A DNA stretch of 64,000 nucleotides from an uncultured Candidatus Melainabacteria bacterium (GCA_934700335.1 CAKUXM010000009.1:1-64000), one strand, 5' to 3'; shown: positions 45,167 through 54,894, numbered from the stretch's first letter. Program-made: numbers and translations. Notes: generated by a model not told the origin, from the sequence alone.

Positions 45167-46411
45167 GTGAAAGACACAATAAGAAAATACCACGTACACA
45201 TAATGTTAATTATTTTAGGAACATTATTTTACTTTCTAGGACATTTTCAACGAGCGGCTATTCCTGCACCTATATTTGACATTTTGCAATCAGAATTAAA
45301 TGTTTCTGCTACAAAAATAACAACCTTTAGCGCAATATTTATGTACTGTTACGCATTAGGAACTTTGCTTTGTGGAGTTTTAGTTGATAAATTTGGCGGA
45401 ATAAAAGTTATAGTGGCAGGTTCAATTCTTTTTACTTTAGGTTGTTTTTTGTTTTCAGCTACTGAATACCTACCGTTAATGTATTTATCAAGAGGTTTAG
45501 TAGGTATTGGTTCTGCTACTTTTTATTTAAGCCTTTTATCTGAAGTGAAAAAATGCTTTAAAGATAAACATGTAGGTGTTGTAATCTCAATAATTCTTTT
45601 TCTAGGTTATCTAGGCGGAGTTTGTGCAAATGCACCTTTTGTCATTGCTTCGGAAAAATTTGGGTGGGAAGAAGTTTTAAAAATATTTACTTTTATTTCA
45701 ATTTTTACAACAATTGCTTTTCTTTTTGTTCAACATTTTCTAAAATCTATTCATATCAATGAAAAAGTCCACTTAAATCACGAATCCTATGTAGAAGTTT
45801 TAACGCACAAAAACAATTATTATTTAGGAATTTTTACTTCTTTGTGTACAGGACTTTATTATGTAATGATGACTGTTTTAGGAGTAAAATTTTTGAAAGA
45901 TTTTTTGGGATATTCATCTGAAATCTCAGCGACAATACTTTCATTTTTAGTTATTATCGGAGCACTTTCTGGAATTATTTTTGCATCATTAAGTAAAATA
46001 TTTAATAACAGAATGTTTTTCGTAAAACTTTTAGCATTCATAGATTTTTTCATCTTTGGAATAATTTCTGTGTGTATAATGTTTAATATAAAAACTCCAC
46101 TTGTAGCCGTATTGGTTTTATTGATTGCAGTTAACGCAGCTAACACCCCTCTTACAGCTCCAATCATTATGAGCACAAATAATTATTCTGTTAGAACAAC
46201 TGCTGTTAGTGTTATAAACAGTATTTCATTCGTGTTTGTTGGACTTGTTGCAACCATAATCGGGTTCTTATTAGATTTGTTCCCTATCGTTGGTAAAATC
46301 AACGGCAACATAATCTACGGCAAAGAATCATACTTAACAGTATTTTTATTCTTTACTGTACTTGCGGTAATTGAAATCTTTGTATCATTTAAAATTAAAG
46401 AAAAAGTCTAA
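45167..46411 (+). CDS. MFS transporter
   Basis: About 414 residues with 12 membrane helices; GTLLCGVLVDKFGGIKVIVAGS and MYLSRGLVGIGSATFYLSLL are the usual MFS motif A and motif C-like regions. The start is uncertain: GTG 45167 has AAAGGAATT nine bases upstream and places the N-terminus before the first helix, while TTG 45122 gives 15 more residues without a ribosome site. The substrate is unknown; the general shape resembles sugar-phosphate/nitrate-type (GlpT-like) carriers. It ends in a 4-base convergent overlap with the next gene. Confidence 0.85.
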   Translation: MKDTIRKYHVHIMLIILGTLFYFLGHFQRAAIPAPIFDILQSELNVSATKITTFSAIFMYCYALGTLLCGVLVDKFGGIKVIVAGSILFTLGCFLFSATEYLPLMYLSRGLVGIGSATFYLSLLSEVKKCFKDKHVGVVISIILFLGYLGGVCANAPFVIASEKFGWEEVLKIFTFISIFTTIAFLFVQHFLKSIHINEKVHLNHESYVEVLTHKNNYYLGIFTSLCTGLYYVMMTVLGVKFLKDFLGYSSEISATILSFLVIIGALSGIIFASLSKIFNNRMFFVKLLAFIDFFIFGIISVCIMFNIKTPLVAVLVLLIAVNAANTPLTAPIIMSTNNYSVRTTAVSVINSISFVFVGLVATIIGFLLDLFPIVGKINGNIIYGKESYLTVFLFFTVLAVIEIFVSFKIKEKV

Positions 46412-46734
46412 ACAGTAACTTCTGGTTTGTAGAAAATGCCGTTAATAACAACCTCTTCAAAGAATTCTTCGTCATTTTCAAGTTCATCTTTTGTCATTGG
46501 GTAAAAATCTATAAATGCGTCAAAATCAACTTCGGCTTTACCAATAATACGCCAAATATGTTCTCGTTTATCCTTGTCTTCTTGGTTAAAAATACCAACA
46601 AGCGTAATGTCTTCATCTTCATGAACCTTATAATCTGTATAAAGACCTGCAAGGTAAATCCCTTGAAAATCATCAAAAACTTCTGAAAGGTCTTTGTTCA
46701 AGGCTGAAATAATTTTTTCTATCTTATCTTTCAT
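46408..46734 (-). CDS. Divergent nucleotidyltransferase-like small protein
   Basis: 108 residues. FDDFQGIYLAGLYTDYKVHEDEDITLVGIF follows the layout of minimal nucleotidyltransferases (yLFGSrArGea..dSDiDl), and EEVVINGIFYK matches their C-terminal end. The GS is GL and the DxD is EDIT, so the catalytic residues seem lost. Acidic. It overlaps the end of hisS by 11 bases; the pairing may matter (regulatory or tRNA-related), but no function can be claimed. Confidence 0.55.
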   Translation of the reverse strand: MKDKIEKIISALNKDLSEVFDDFQGIYLAGLYTDYKVHEDEDITLVGIFNQEDKDKREHIWRIIGKAEVDFDAFIDFYPMTKDELENDEEFFEEVVINGIFYKPEVTV

Positions 46735-47971
46735 TGTGTAAAATGTTCCCTAATTCATCAAAAGAAACTTCCTTTTGAGTAGCAAGGCTAAGATTTTTAA
46801 TATTTACAACATTTTTTTGAACTTCATTTTCACAATAAAAAACGGCATATTTAGCAACTTTTGAAGCTTTTTCCAATTGTTTAGAAAATTTTCTTCCGTT
46901 CAAATCAAATTCTGCAGAATAACCCATTTCTCTGATTTTTTGAGTGCAATACAAAGCATTTGTCATATTGTCTGAAACAACAAATACATCTAGTTTTGGA
47001 GTTTTTACAGGAGGAATAAGAGAAATAAGTCTTTCCATTCCCATAGCAAAACCGATTGCTGGAGTAGGTTGACCACCTAGGTTTCCGACTAATGTATCGT
47101 ATCTTCCACCACCACAAACAGCATTTTGTGTACCTAAATTATTTGATTTAATTTCAAATACAGTTCTATTGTAATAATCTAAACCTCTTACTAAAAGTTT
47201 ATTTATTTTGTAGTTAATATTCAATTTATCTAAATAAGATTTTAGTTGTTCAAAATGTTGAGAACATTCCCCACATATATAATCTGATTGGATAACTTTT
47301 TGAATTTCTGGTTTTTCAAAAATCTTCTTGCAAGAGTCAACTTTACAATCAAGCAATCTCAAAGGATTTTTTTCATATCTTTGTTGGCAATCTTCGCAAA
47401 GATTTGATAACTCGTCTTTTAAAACTTCTTTGATACGATTTTTATACTCTGTTCTGCAAGTAGGACAACCAATTGAGTTGATTTCAACATCAAGGTCATT
47501 TAAACCTACAGATTTTAAGTAATCAACAGCAAGTGCAATAATTTCAGCATCAGCAAGAGGATTTTCGATACCAAACATTTCTACACCGACTTGTGAGAAT
47601 TGTCTTTGACGACCAGCTTGAGGTCTTTCGTATCTGAACATTGGTCCCATATAATAAAGTTTTACCGGAGTTGGAAGTTTATGCATACCGTTTTCAATGT
47701 AAGCTCTAACAACGCCCGCAGTGTTTTCTGGACGAAGCGTGATTGAACGCTCACTCTTTTCAAAAGTGTACATTTCTTTGTTAACTATATCTGTAGTATC
47801 ACCTACACCACGCTGAAATAGTTCAGTAGCCTCAAAAATAGGCGTTCTCAACTCTTGAAAACCAGCTCTTGAAAACACTTCTCTTGCTTGTTCTTCTATA
47901 AATTGCCATGTAGTAACATTTTCTGGCAATATGTCTTTGCAACCTTTTTGTATTTTAATTATATTTCCCAT
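46724..47971 (-). CDS. hisS: Histidyl-tRNA synthetase
   Basis: 415 residues from ATG 47971 (MGNIIKIQKGCKDILPEN); 7 further residues are open upstream to 47992 but the promoter geometry puts transcription start at or next to 47971. Class II motifs: motif 2 FRYERPQAGRQRQFSQVGVE, HisA RGLDYYNRTVFE and HisB GGGRYDTLVGNLGG. The insertion carries Cys pairs (CPTC, CEDC, CGEC) as in zinc-binding variants. It charges tRNA-His, encoded near 58.4 kb. There is no ribosome site; see the promoter entry. Confidence 0.96.
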   Translation of the reverse strand: MGNIIKIQKGCKDILPENVTTWQFIEEQAREVFSRAGFQELRTPIFEATELFQRGVGDTTDIVNKEMYTFEKSERSITLRPENTAGVVRAYIENGMHKLPTPVKLYYMGPMFRYERPQAGRQRQFSQVGVEMFGIENPLADAEIIALAVDYLKSVGLNDLDVEINSIGCPTCRTEYKNRIKEVLKDELSNLCEDCQQRYEKNPLRLLDCKVDSCKKIFEKPEIQKVIQSDYICGECSQHFEQLKSYLDKLNINYKINKLLVRGLDYYNRTVFEIKSNNLGTQNAVCGGGRYDTLVGNLGGQPTPAIGFAMGMERLISLIPPVKTPKLDVFVVSDNMTNALYCTQKIREMGYSAEFDLNGRKFSKQLEKASKVAKYAVFYCENEVQKNVVNIKNLSLATQKEVSFDELGNILHNER

Positions 47972-47977
47972 AAAAAA

Positions 47978-48028
47978 ATTATATAAAGGCATAAGATAAT
48001 TGTCAAATAAAGATGTTTTTTGTATAAT
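47978..48028. promoter_or_regulatory. Divergent hisS / efflux-operon promoters sharing one -35 box
   Basis: For hisS (minus strand): TTGACA (48001-48006), 17-base spacer, TATAAT (47978-47983), then 6 bases to ATG 47971. For the tolC-like gene (plus strand): TTGTCA (48000-48005), 17-base spacer, TATAAT (48023-48028). The two -35 boxes occupy the same bases on opposite strands, so the two polymerases should exclude each other. Confidence 0.75.
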
Positions 48029-48056
48029 TATTATTACTAGACGTAGAGGTTAGAAT

Positions 48057-49544
48057 TTGAAAAAGATTTTACAACTATTATTAGCAATAGGTTTATTTTG
48101 CGTAACTTTACCATCATTTGCAATCACAGAAAAAGCAATGGTGGAAGATGTCGTAAAAGATAATGCACCAAAGGTTTATGACTTGAACACCTGCGTGCAT
48201 ACAGCGTTAGAAAATAGCCCTAATATTAGAAAATACAGAGGATATTTGAGGGCAGCTAAATCAAGAGTTAGCCAAGCAAAATCAGACTTTTTCCCTACGA
48301 TAAGTGCTGGCACTGGTTATGGCTATAACGGAAAGTCTGGTAACAAAATAACATCAACTTCTGACGGAACTTATTCTGCCTCAGCCTCTTTAAACTGGTT
48401 AATTTTCAATTTTGGTAAAACAAATGCCAAAATTGATATGCAAAAATTCTACGCAATTTCTAGCCAAAACGACTTAGATAATATCATTTTACAAACAATT
48501 TACAAGGTTAGAACAAATTATTATGGCGTACTTGCTGCAAAAGCTTATGTTGATGTTCAAAACGAATACGTAAAATTAAACGAAAGACAATATCAAAGAA
48601 CAAAAGCATATTTTGAAGAAGGTTTAAAATCAAAAATTGATTTAGTAAACTCAGAAGTTTATCTTTCAGAGGCTAAAATTTCTTTGATTGATGCAAAAAA
48701 TACATACGATAGCGCTATTATCAGCTTGAACAACTCTATGTATTTACTAGATTCACCAGATTACAGTATTAAAAGCACTGAAACCTTTAATTTCAAAAGC
48801 GGAAACACAATTCCAGTAACACTAAAAGATGTTGGAAAAGATGAAAATTATTCTGTTCCAAAAAGCGTTTCTGATGCCGTTTTAACTTCATCTGTTGAAA
48901 AAGCTGATATTCTTCAAAACTATACATTCAAGCCATTCCCATATAATTTTGAAGATTCAGTAAAGTATGCAAAAGAACACAGACCAGACTTAAAAGCCCT
49001 TTACGCTACAGAAAAAGCTATTCAAAAAGCCCTAGTTTACGCAAAGAGAGATTATTACCCGTCAATAACAGCAAAAGCTGGTTATGATTTTAAAGATACA
49101 TCAAAAAGTGCATATACAAATGGTCTAAATGCTGGTGCTTACTTGAATTTTCCAGTTATAAACGGCGCTAACACTAAATTCCAAATAGATGAAGCAAAAG
49201 CAAATCTTGATGTTGCAAGAGATTCTGTTGATATGGCTGAAAAAGATTTATATTTTGAAGTTCAAAAAGCTTACATAAATATGAAGAAACTTGAAAAACA
49301 AGTTCCGCTTCAACAAGTAAAAGTTAGACAAACATTAGAAAACTTTGAACTTGCAGACGGCAGATACGAAGTTGGATTAGCCGATTTTATTGAACTTCAA
49401 GACGCAAAAGTAAATTATAACAACGCTCAAAGAGAGTATGTAAAAATCATTTTTGATTACAATGTAGCAAGAGCGAAACTTGAACTTGCAATCGCTATGC
49501 TACCAGAAGAAATTCAACAAACTGAAGGGAATACTAAGAAATGA
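48057..49544 (+). CDS. TolC-family outer-membrane efflux protein
   Basis: 495 residues with a signal peptide (MKKILQLLLAIGLFCVTLPSFA). Two repeats of the OEP fold: LNTCVHTALENSPNIRKYRGYLRAAKSRVSQAKSDFFPTISAGTGYGY and KEHRPDLKALYATEKAIQKALVYAKRDYYPSITAKAGYDF, with long coiled helices. It forms the outer-membrane duct. The start is TTG 48057 with AGAGGT upstream. Its stop overlaps the adaptor gene start by 4 bases; first gene of a four-gene efflux operon. Confidence 0.93.
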   Translation: MKKILQLLLAIGLFCVTLPSFAITEKAMVEDVVKDNAPKVYDLNTCVHTALENSPNIRKYRGYLRAAKSRVSQAKSDFFPTISAGTGYGYNGKSGNKITSTSDGTYSASASLNWLIFNFGKTNAKIDMQKFYAISSQNDLDNIILQTIYKVRTNYYGVLAAKAYVDVQNEYVKLNERQYQRTKAYFEEGLKSKIDLVNSEVYLSEAKISLIDAKNTYDSAIISLNNSMYLLDSPDYSIKSTETFNFKSGNTIPVTLKDVGKDENYSVPKSVSDAVLTSSVEKADILQNYTFKPFPYNFEDSVKYAKEHRPDLKALYATEKAIQKALVYAKRDYYPSITAKAGYDFKDTSKSAYTNGLNAGAYLNFPVINGANTKFQIDEAKANLDVARDSVDMAEKDLYFEVQKAYINMKKLEKQVPLQQVKVRQTLENFELADGRYEVGLADFIELQDAKVNYNNAQREYVKIIFDYNVARAKLELAIAMLPEEIQQTEGNTKK

Positions 49545-50710
49545 AATTAAATAAAAAACGAGTAGCATTCGCTACGATATTAGTTTTAATAACTGCTTTA
49601 GTAGTTTTCACAATCGGAAAAACTATTAAACTAAAAAATTACAAAACAGAAAAAGTTGAAAGAAGAACAATTGAACAAGTAGTTGAAGCTTCTGGCACAA
49701 TCAACCCAGTAAACACTGTCAGCGTTGGTTCTACAGTATCAGGCTTAATGATGGAAGTTTATGTTGACTTCAACTCTCAAGTAAAAAAAGGTCAATTGAT
49801 TGCATTAATGGATACAAGCTTATTTGATGCAAACTGCGCAAAAGCACAAGCTACATTAATTAATGCAAAAGCTGATTACGCAAAACAAAAAGCCATAACA
49901 GATAACAGCTTTAAAACTTATAACAGATACAAAAATCTTGTATCAAGAAACTTTATGGCAAAGAGCGAACTTGATGCTGCGCAAGCTGATTATTTATCAA
50001 ATAAAGCTCAACTTACAGCAGCCCAATCAAAAATAACACAAGCTCAAGCTGATTACGATTACAATGCAAGATTGCGTTCATTTGCATATATTTACTCACC
50101 AGTTGACGGCGTTATTGTTACTCGTGCTGTTGATCCAGGTCAACCAGTTGCTGCAAGTTTCCAAGCTCCAGAACTTTTCACAGTTGCTAAAGATTTAAAA
50201 GAAATGCAAATTGAAGTAAGTGTTTCAGAAGCTGATATTGGTAAAATCAAAGAAGGTCAAGAAGTTGATTACACTCTAGACGGTTATCCAGACGAAGTTT
50301 TTAAGGGTAAAGTTACACAAGTAAGAATTTCACCTACAACTGTTTCAAATGTTGTTACTTACACAGTTGTTGTAGGTGTTGATAACGAAGACTTAAAACT
50401 TAAACCAGGTATGACTGCAAATGTTTCTATTATCACGCAAAAACAAGAAAATGTCCTTTGTGTGCCAACAATTGCCTTAAAATTCACACCAGTAACAAAA
50501 GGTGAAATCAAACGTTATGAAAAACAAGGTGTTTGGATAATGAAAAAAGGTCGCCCAACAAGATTTGATGTTGAAACAGGCGCAAATGATGATACTTATA
50601 CAGAAATCAAAACAAGTTCAATCAAAGAAGGAGACAAAGTGCTTGTTGGTTCTGGTAAAGACTCTAAAAATAGCAAAAATGGTGGTAAACCACCAATGAG
50701 AATGTTCTAA
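49541..50710 (+). CDS. macA: Periplasmic adaptor (HlyD/MacA-like) of the efflux system
   Basis: 389 residues. N-terminal anchor (VAFATILVLITALVVFTIG), barrel-lipoyl entry EASGTINPVNTVSVGSTVSGLMMEVYVDFNSQVKKGQLIALMD, coiled hairpin (95-165) and second half YSPVDGVIVTRAVDPGQPVAAS, then the membrane-proximal domain. Links the TolC-like duct to the MacB-type ABC pair encoded right after. Overlaps the tolC-like gene by 4 bases; 1 base before the ATPase gene. Confidence 0.92.
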   Translation: MKLNKKRVAFATILVLITALVVFTIGKTIKLKNYKTEKVERRTIEQVVEASGTINPVNTVSVGSTVSGLMMEVYVDFNSQVKKGQLIALMDTSLFDANCAKAQATLINAKADYAKQKAITDNSFKTYNRYKNLVSRNFMAKSELDAAQADYLSNKAQLTAAQSKITQAQADYDYNARLRSFAYIYSPVDGVIVTRAVDPGQPVAASFQAPELFTVAKDLKEMQIEVSVSEADIGKIKEGQEVDYTLDGYPDEVFKGKVTQVRISPTTVSNVVTYTVVVGVDNEDLKLKPGMTANVSIITQKQENVLCVPTIALKFTPVTKGEIKRYEKQGVWIMKKGRPTRFDVETGANDDTYTEIKTSSIKEGDKVLVGSGKDSKNSKNGGKPPMRMF

Positions 50711-50711
50711 T

Positions 50712-51401
50712 ATGGCTTTAATCGAAGTTAAACACGCAACAAAAACTTATGCAACAGGCGAAGCAGCTTTCAATGCCTTGAATGACGTTTCACTAACTAT
50801 TGAAAAAGGTGAATTTGTAGCAATTATGGGAGCTTCTGGTTCTGGTAAATCAACTTTTATGAACATGTTAGGAACACTTGATAAACCTAATTCTGGCTCA
50901 TATTATCTTGACGGAATTGATGTTCTAAATCTTGATAGCGACAGCCTTTCAGAAATTCGTAACACTAAATTAGGATTTGTATTTCAAGGCTTTAACCTTA
51001 TCTCAAGAACTTCAGCCATTGATAATGTCGAATTACCAATGATTTATAAAGGTATAGACGAAGAAACAAGACACATAAGAGCAAAAGAAGCCTTGAAAAT
51101 CGTAGGTCTTGAAAACAGAGAAAACCATATGCCAAACCAAATGTCAGGAGGTCAGCAACAACGTGTTGCAATTGCAAGAGCCATTGTTAATGATGCCCCA
51201 TTAATTTTAGCGGACGAACCTACAGGTAATCTTGACACAAAAACAAGTATTGAAGTTATGGAGTTTTTCTGTAGATTAAATGAAGTACACGGAAAAACAA
51301 TTGTTCTTGTAACTCACGAACCTGATATCGCAGAATATTGTAAACGTGTAGTGAGATTTAAAGACGGAAATATCATTTCTGACGAGGTAAAAAGAAAATG
51401 A
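50712..51401 (+). CDS. macB: MacB/LolD-type ABC ATPase
   Basis: 229 residues. Walker A GASGSGKS (40-47), Q-loop FVFQGFNLI, signature MSGGQQQRVAIARAI, Walker B LILADEPTGNLD, H-loop VTHEPDIAEYC. The ATPase half of MacB as a separate polypeptide; the permease follows with a 4-base overlap. Drives mechanotransmission efflux of macrolides, peptides or lipoprotein-like substrates in known systems; the substrate here is unknown. Confidence 0.93.
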   Translation: MALIEVKHATKTYATGEAAFNALNDVSLTIEKGEFVAIMGASGSGKSTFMNMLGTLDKPNSGSYYLDGIDVLNLDSDSLSEIRNTKLGFVFQGFNLISRTSAIDNVELPMIYKGIDEETRHIRAKEALKIVGLENRENHMPNQMSGGQQQRVAIARAIVNDAPLILADEPTGNLDTKTSIEVMEFFCRLNEVHGKTIVLVTHEPDIAEYCKRVVRFKDGNIISDEVKRK

Positions 51402-52627
51402 TAGAGTCAAAAACAATAATTAAAATCGCAATAAATTCATTAAAAATAAATAAAATGCGTTCTGCACTTACAAGTTTAGGTATCATTATTGGTGTAAGTG
51501 CTGTAATTATAATGCTTGCAGTAGGTACAGGTGCAAGAGAAAAAATTGCCAAAGATATGGAATCAATGGGTAGCAACTTGTTAATGATACGTTCAGCCTC
51601 AGCTAAATCAGGCGGTGTTCGTATGGGTATGGGTACAAGACCGACTCTTACTCTTAAAGATGCAGAAGCAATTGAAAGAAAAGTTAACGGTATTATGGCA
51701 ATTGCTCCATATTCTACAGAAGCTAAACAATTAACTTACGCAAACCAAAACTGGTCAACAACCGTTGGTGGTACAACTGCACCATATTTATTTATTCGAA
51801 ATTATGAAATTTCAGAAGGTAGAAATTTTGTTCCAGAAGATGTTAAAAACAATGCAAAAGTTACAATTATTGGAAATACAGTTGCAACAGAACTTTTTGG
51901 AGATGTAAATCCTATTGGAAAAATTATTAGAGTGGGAAATATCCCTTTTAAAGTTATTGGACTTCTTGAAACAAAAGGTCAATCAGGAATGGGTCATGAC
52001 CAAGACGATTTAATTTTTATTCCAATAACTACAGCTCAAAAAAGAGTTTTTGGTACAGATTTTCCCGGAACAGTTGGTATGATTGCTGTTAAAGCTCAAG
52101 ATGCAGAAGTTTTAGAACAAACTCAAAAAGAGATTGAAGAAGTTTTAAAATACAGACACAACATTGGTAAAACTCAAGACAATGATTTTGAAATAAGAAA
52201 CCTTGCTCAAATGCAAGAAACTATTAAATCATCTGCTGCCGCAATGTCATTATTACTAGGTTCAATCGCTTTTGTATCATTAATTGTAGGTGGTATTGGC
52301 ATTATGAATATTATGCTTGTATCAGTTACCGAAAGAACAAAAGAAATCGGTATCAGAATGGCAATCGGTGCTAAAGCAAGCGATATTAGAATACAATTTT
52401 TGATTGAATCCTTCTTGCTATCAATGATTGGTGGCTTAATTGGAGTTTTAATAGGTTGCGTAATTACAGGTATAATAGGTTTATTTGGAGTAATGACAGT
52501 TTCCGTATCACTATTTTCAATACTTTTATCACTAGGTTTTTCAGCACTTGTAGGTGTTGGATTTGGTTATTACCCAGCATACAAAGCCTCTCTATTAAAC
52601 CCAATCGATGCGTTGAGATACGAATAA
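51398..52627 (+). CDS. MacB-like ABC permease (FtsX-type)
   Basis: 409 residues with four membrane helices: one at 20-42 (SALTSLGIIIGVSAVIIMLAVGTGAREKI) and three at the C-terminus (LLLGSIAFVSLIVGGIGIMNIMLVSVTERTKEIGIRMAIGAKASDIRIQFLIESFLLSMIGG), with a large periplasmic MacB_PCD domain between. Partner of the preceding ATPase; together with the adaptor and TolC-like protein it builds a complete tripartite pump. Last gene of the operon; an imperfect hairpin at 52638-52668 follows without a T-run. Confidence 0.94.
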   Translation: MIESKTIIKIAINSLKINKMRSALTSLGIIIGVSAVIIMLAVGTGAREKIAKDMESMGSNLLMIRSASAKSGGVRMGMGTRPTLTLKDAEAIERKVNGIMAIAPYSTEAKQLTYANQNWSTTVGGTTAPYLFIRNYEISEGRNFVPEDVKNNAKVTIIGNTVATELFGDVNPIGKIIRVGNIPFKVIGLLETKGQSGMGHDQDDLIFIPITTAQKRVFGTDFPGTVGMIAVKAQDAEVLEQTQKEIEEVLKYRHNIGKTQDNDFEIRNLAQMQETIKSSAAAMSLLLGSIAFVSLIVGGIGIMNIMLVSVTERTKEIGIRMAIGAKASDIRIQFLIESFLLSMIGGLIGVLIGCVITGIIGLFGVMTVSVSLFSILLSLGFSALVGVGFGYYPAYKASLLNPIDALRYE

Positions 52628-52853
52628 TTAAGGAAAACCTCCCTTATGACATATCATCATAAGAGAGGCAAGATAACTTTGAGCAATCAGAAGAGTTGAG
52701 GATTTACATATTTATAATATAAAGTTTTACGTTGCAAATCATTGGGCTTTGTAGCTATGTTTTTAGAAAATTTTAGTACTTTATATTTATCTCTTGGCAA
52801 TTTTTTTAAGAAACATGTTTTTATAAATACATAAGTAGTGTTAGGTAGAATAC

Positions 52854-53801
52854 ATGATTTCAGTTGGTAATCCAGTAGCATCGCCAACGATGCAAAATAC
52901 AATTAAATCAAAAACTCCCGAAACAGATTCGAGAGCTAAAAATCCTGCTGAAGCAGGTTATAAAAAAATAACTGGCGGACAAATTAAAGATATTCTTGCA
53001 ACTCCGCAAGTTGTTCGTTCTGATTGCTACCTTGTTTCTACGCTTAAATCACTTGCTAAATCTCGCATGGGCAAACAAATGCTTAAACAAAGTATTAAGA
53101 CTTCCCCAGATGGAGATAGCTTTGAAGTAACTTTTAATAAATACGATAAAAATAACACTTACAAAATTGAACATGACGAAAAATATAACGTAGTAAGTGG
53201 TAGAAATAAATTTAATCCAACTGGTGCTGTAGAAACAGCAACAAATTTTGTTGTGCAAGATAGAAAAGATTCAAAACCAACACTTATCAGAATATTTGGA
53301 CCTTTATGTTGCGGAGAATCTCCCTTAGAATGCAACCTTGCAAGTAAATACATGGAAAATTTGACAGGTAGAAAACCTATTTCTTTAGGCGACGATAGCT
53401 TAAGACCTCTTTCAAGTAAAAAAGAAGAGGCTACAAAACTTCTTGATGAAATCGGCTCTCAAACAATGAATCACCACAGTTTCGTTGCCGGTTCAAAATT
53501 AATGAATACTAAAGACGGTATTGGAACAAAACACTATTACGTATTGCAAAAAGTTGATAAAAATAAAAAAGAAGTTTACTTAGTAAATCCACGTTATGCA
53601 GATTTTTCTAAAGACGGTATGGAAGAAGAATTTAACATAGATTTACTAAATGATGGTTGTCCAAGAGAACAACTTGAACAAAATAAAAATAGCGTTAAAA
53701 ATATGCCAAAAGTTTACAAATTAAGCTACGACCAATTTATGAATAATTTCCGTTCAATTGTCGGATATTTTGACGATAAAGTTATGAAAAATAAAAAATA
53801 A
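52854..53801 (+). CDS. Calpain-like (C2-type) cysteine protease
   Basis: 315 residues. After a Ser/Thr/Pro-rich N-terminus (1-45), PQVVRSDCYLVSTLKSLAKS matches the calpain QG..GDCWLLAAL block (Q52 oxyanion residue, C58 nucleophile six residues on). GTKHYYVLQKVDKNKKEVYLVNPRY gives H227 and N245, the remaining Cys-His-Asn triad in the right spacing and context (HAY.V......v.lrNPWg). No calcium-binding domains and no signal peptide. The order and motifs are persuasive, but overall similarity is low. Possibly a secreted effector or internal processing enzyme. No operon partner; trpS follows 50 bases later. Confidence 0.72.
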   Translation: MISVGNPVASPTMQNTIKSKTPETDSRAKNPAEAGYKKITGGQIKDILATPQVVRSDCYLVSTLKSLAKSRMGKQMLKQSIKTSPDGDSFEVTFNKYDKNNTYKIEHDEKYNVVSGRNKFNPTGAVETATNFVVQDRKDSKPTLIRIFGPLCCGESPLECNLASKYMENLTGRKPISLGDDSLRPLSSKKEEATKLLDEIGSQTMNHHSFVAGSKLMNTKDGIGTKHYYVLQKVDKNKKEVYLVNPRYADFSKDGMEEEFNIDLLNDGCPREQLEQNKNSVKNMPKVYKLSYDQFMNNFRSIVGYFDDKVMKNKK

Positions 53802-53850
53802 ATAATATTTTTGCTATAATATATTCATAAGAATATTTGGAAGGTATTAT

Positions 53851-54894
53851 ATGGCAAAGATTATTTTAACAGGTGATAGACCAACAGGAAGACTTCATGT
53901 AGGACATTATGTAGGTTCTCTTCGTGAACGTGTAGCACTTCAAAACGAAGGTTCTTACGATAAAATTTTCATCATGATTGCTGATGCACAAGCATTAACA
54001 GATAATGCAGAAAATCCTCAAAAAGTTCGTGATAATATTATCGAAGTTGCTCTTGATTACCTTGCTTGTGGAATTAATCCAGAAAAAACAACTATTCTTA
54101 TCCAATCAATGATTCCAGAATTAACAGAACTAACTTTCTATTATATGAATTTAGTTACAGTTGCAAGAGCACAACGCAACCCTACTGTTAAAACAGAAAT
54201 TAAAATGAGAAACTTTGAAGCAAATATTCCAGTAGGCTTCTTTGTATATCCAATCAGCCAAGCCGCTGATATCACTGCATTTAACGCAACACATGTTCCA
54301 GCAGGCGAAGACCAAAAACCTATGATTGAACAATGCAGAGAAATCGTTCACAAGTTTAACTCTGTTTATGGAGAAACTCTTGTTGAACCAAACATTGTTT
54401 TGCCTAGAAACACTGCTTGTTTACGTCTTCCTGGATTGGACGGTAAAGCTAAAATGAGTAAATCTTTGGGCAATTGCATTTATCTTTCTGATGAGTCAGA
54501 AGATATAAAAAAGAAAATTATGTCAATGTTCACTGACCCAAATCATTTACGTGTAGAAGATCCAGGTGAAACAGAAAATAACCCTGTATTTATCTATCTT
54601 GATGCTTTTAGCAGAGATGAACATTTTGCAGAATTTTTACCAGAATATCAAAATTTAGACGAACTTAAAGCTCATTACCAAAAAGGGGGCTTAGGTGATG
54701 TTAAGGTTAAGAAATTCTTGAATAACGTTATCCAATCAGAACTTGAACCTATTAGACTTCGTAGAAAAGAATGGGAATCTAAAATTCCAGAAGTTTACGA
54801 AATTTTGAAAAAAGGCACCGCAGAAGCAAGAGCCGTTGCATCTCAAACACTTACTAACGTTCGTAGAGCAATGAAAATTAATTATTTTGAATAG
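53851..54894 (+). CDS. trpS: Tryptophanyl-tRNA synthetase
   Basis: 347 residues, class I. HIGH-type motif TGRLHVGHYVG near 11-21, KMSKS (KAKMSKSLGN) near 207-216, and AGEDQKPMIEQCREI in the Trp pocket. Strong ribosome site GGAAGG and TATAAT (about 53816-53821) upstream. Its last 13 bases overlap the convergent metallophosphoesterase gene. Confidence 0.97.
   Translation: MAKIILTGDRPTGRLHVGHYVGSLRERVALQNEGSYDKIFIMIADAQALTDNAENPQKVRDNIIEVALDYLACGINPEKTTILIQSMIPELTELTFYYMNLVTVARAQRNPTVKTEIKMRNFEANIPVGFFVYPISQAADITAFNATHVPAGEDQKPMIEQCREIVHKFNSVYGETLVEPNIVLPRNTACLRLPGLDGKAKMSKSLGNCIYLSDESEDIKKKIMSMFTDPNHLRVEDPGETENNPVFIYLDAFSRDEHFAEFLPEYQNLDELKAHYQKGGLGDVKVKKFLNNVIQSELEPIRLRRKEWESKIPEVYEILKKGTAEARAVASQTLTNVRRAMKINYFE

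Noticed and set aside
52638..52668. Terminator after the MacB-like permease gene
   Set aside because: The stem is imperfect and lacks a following T-run; kept only as a possible hairpin in the gene description.
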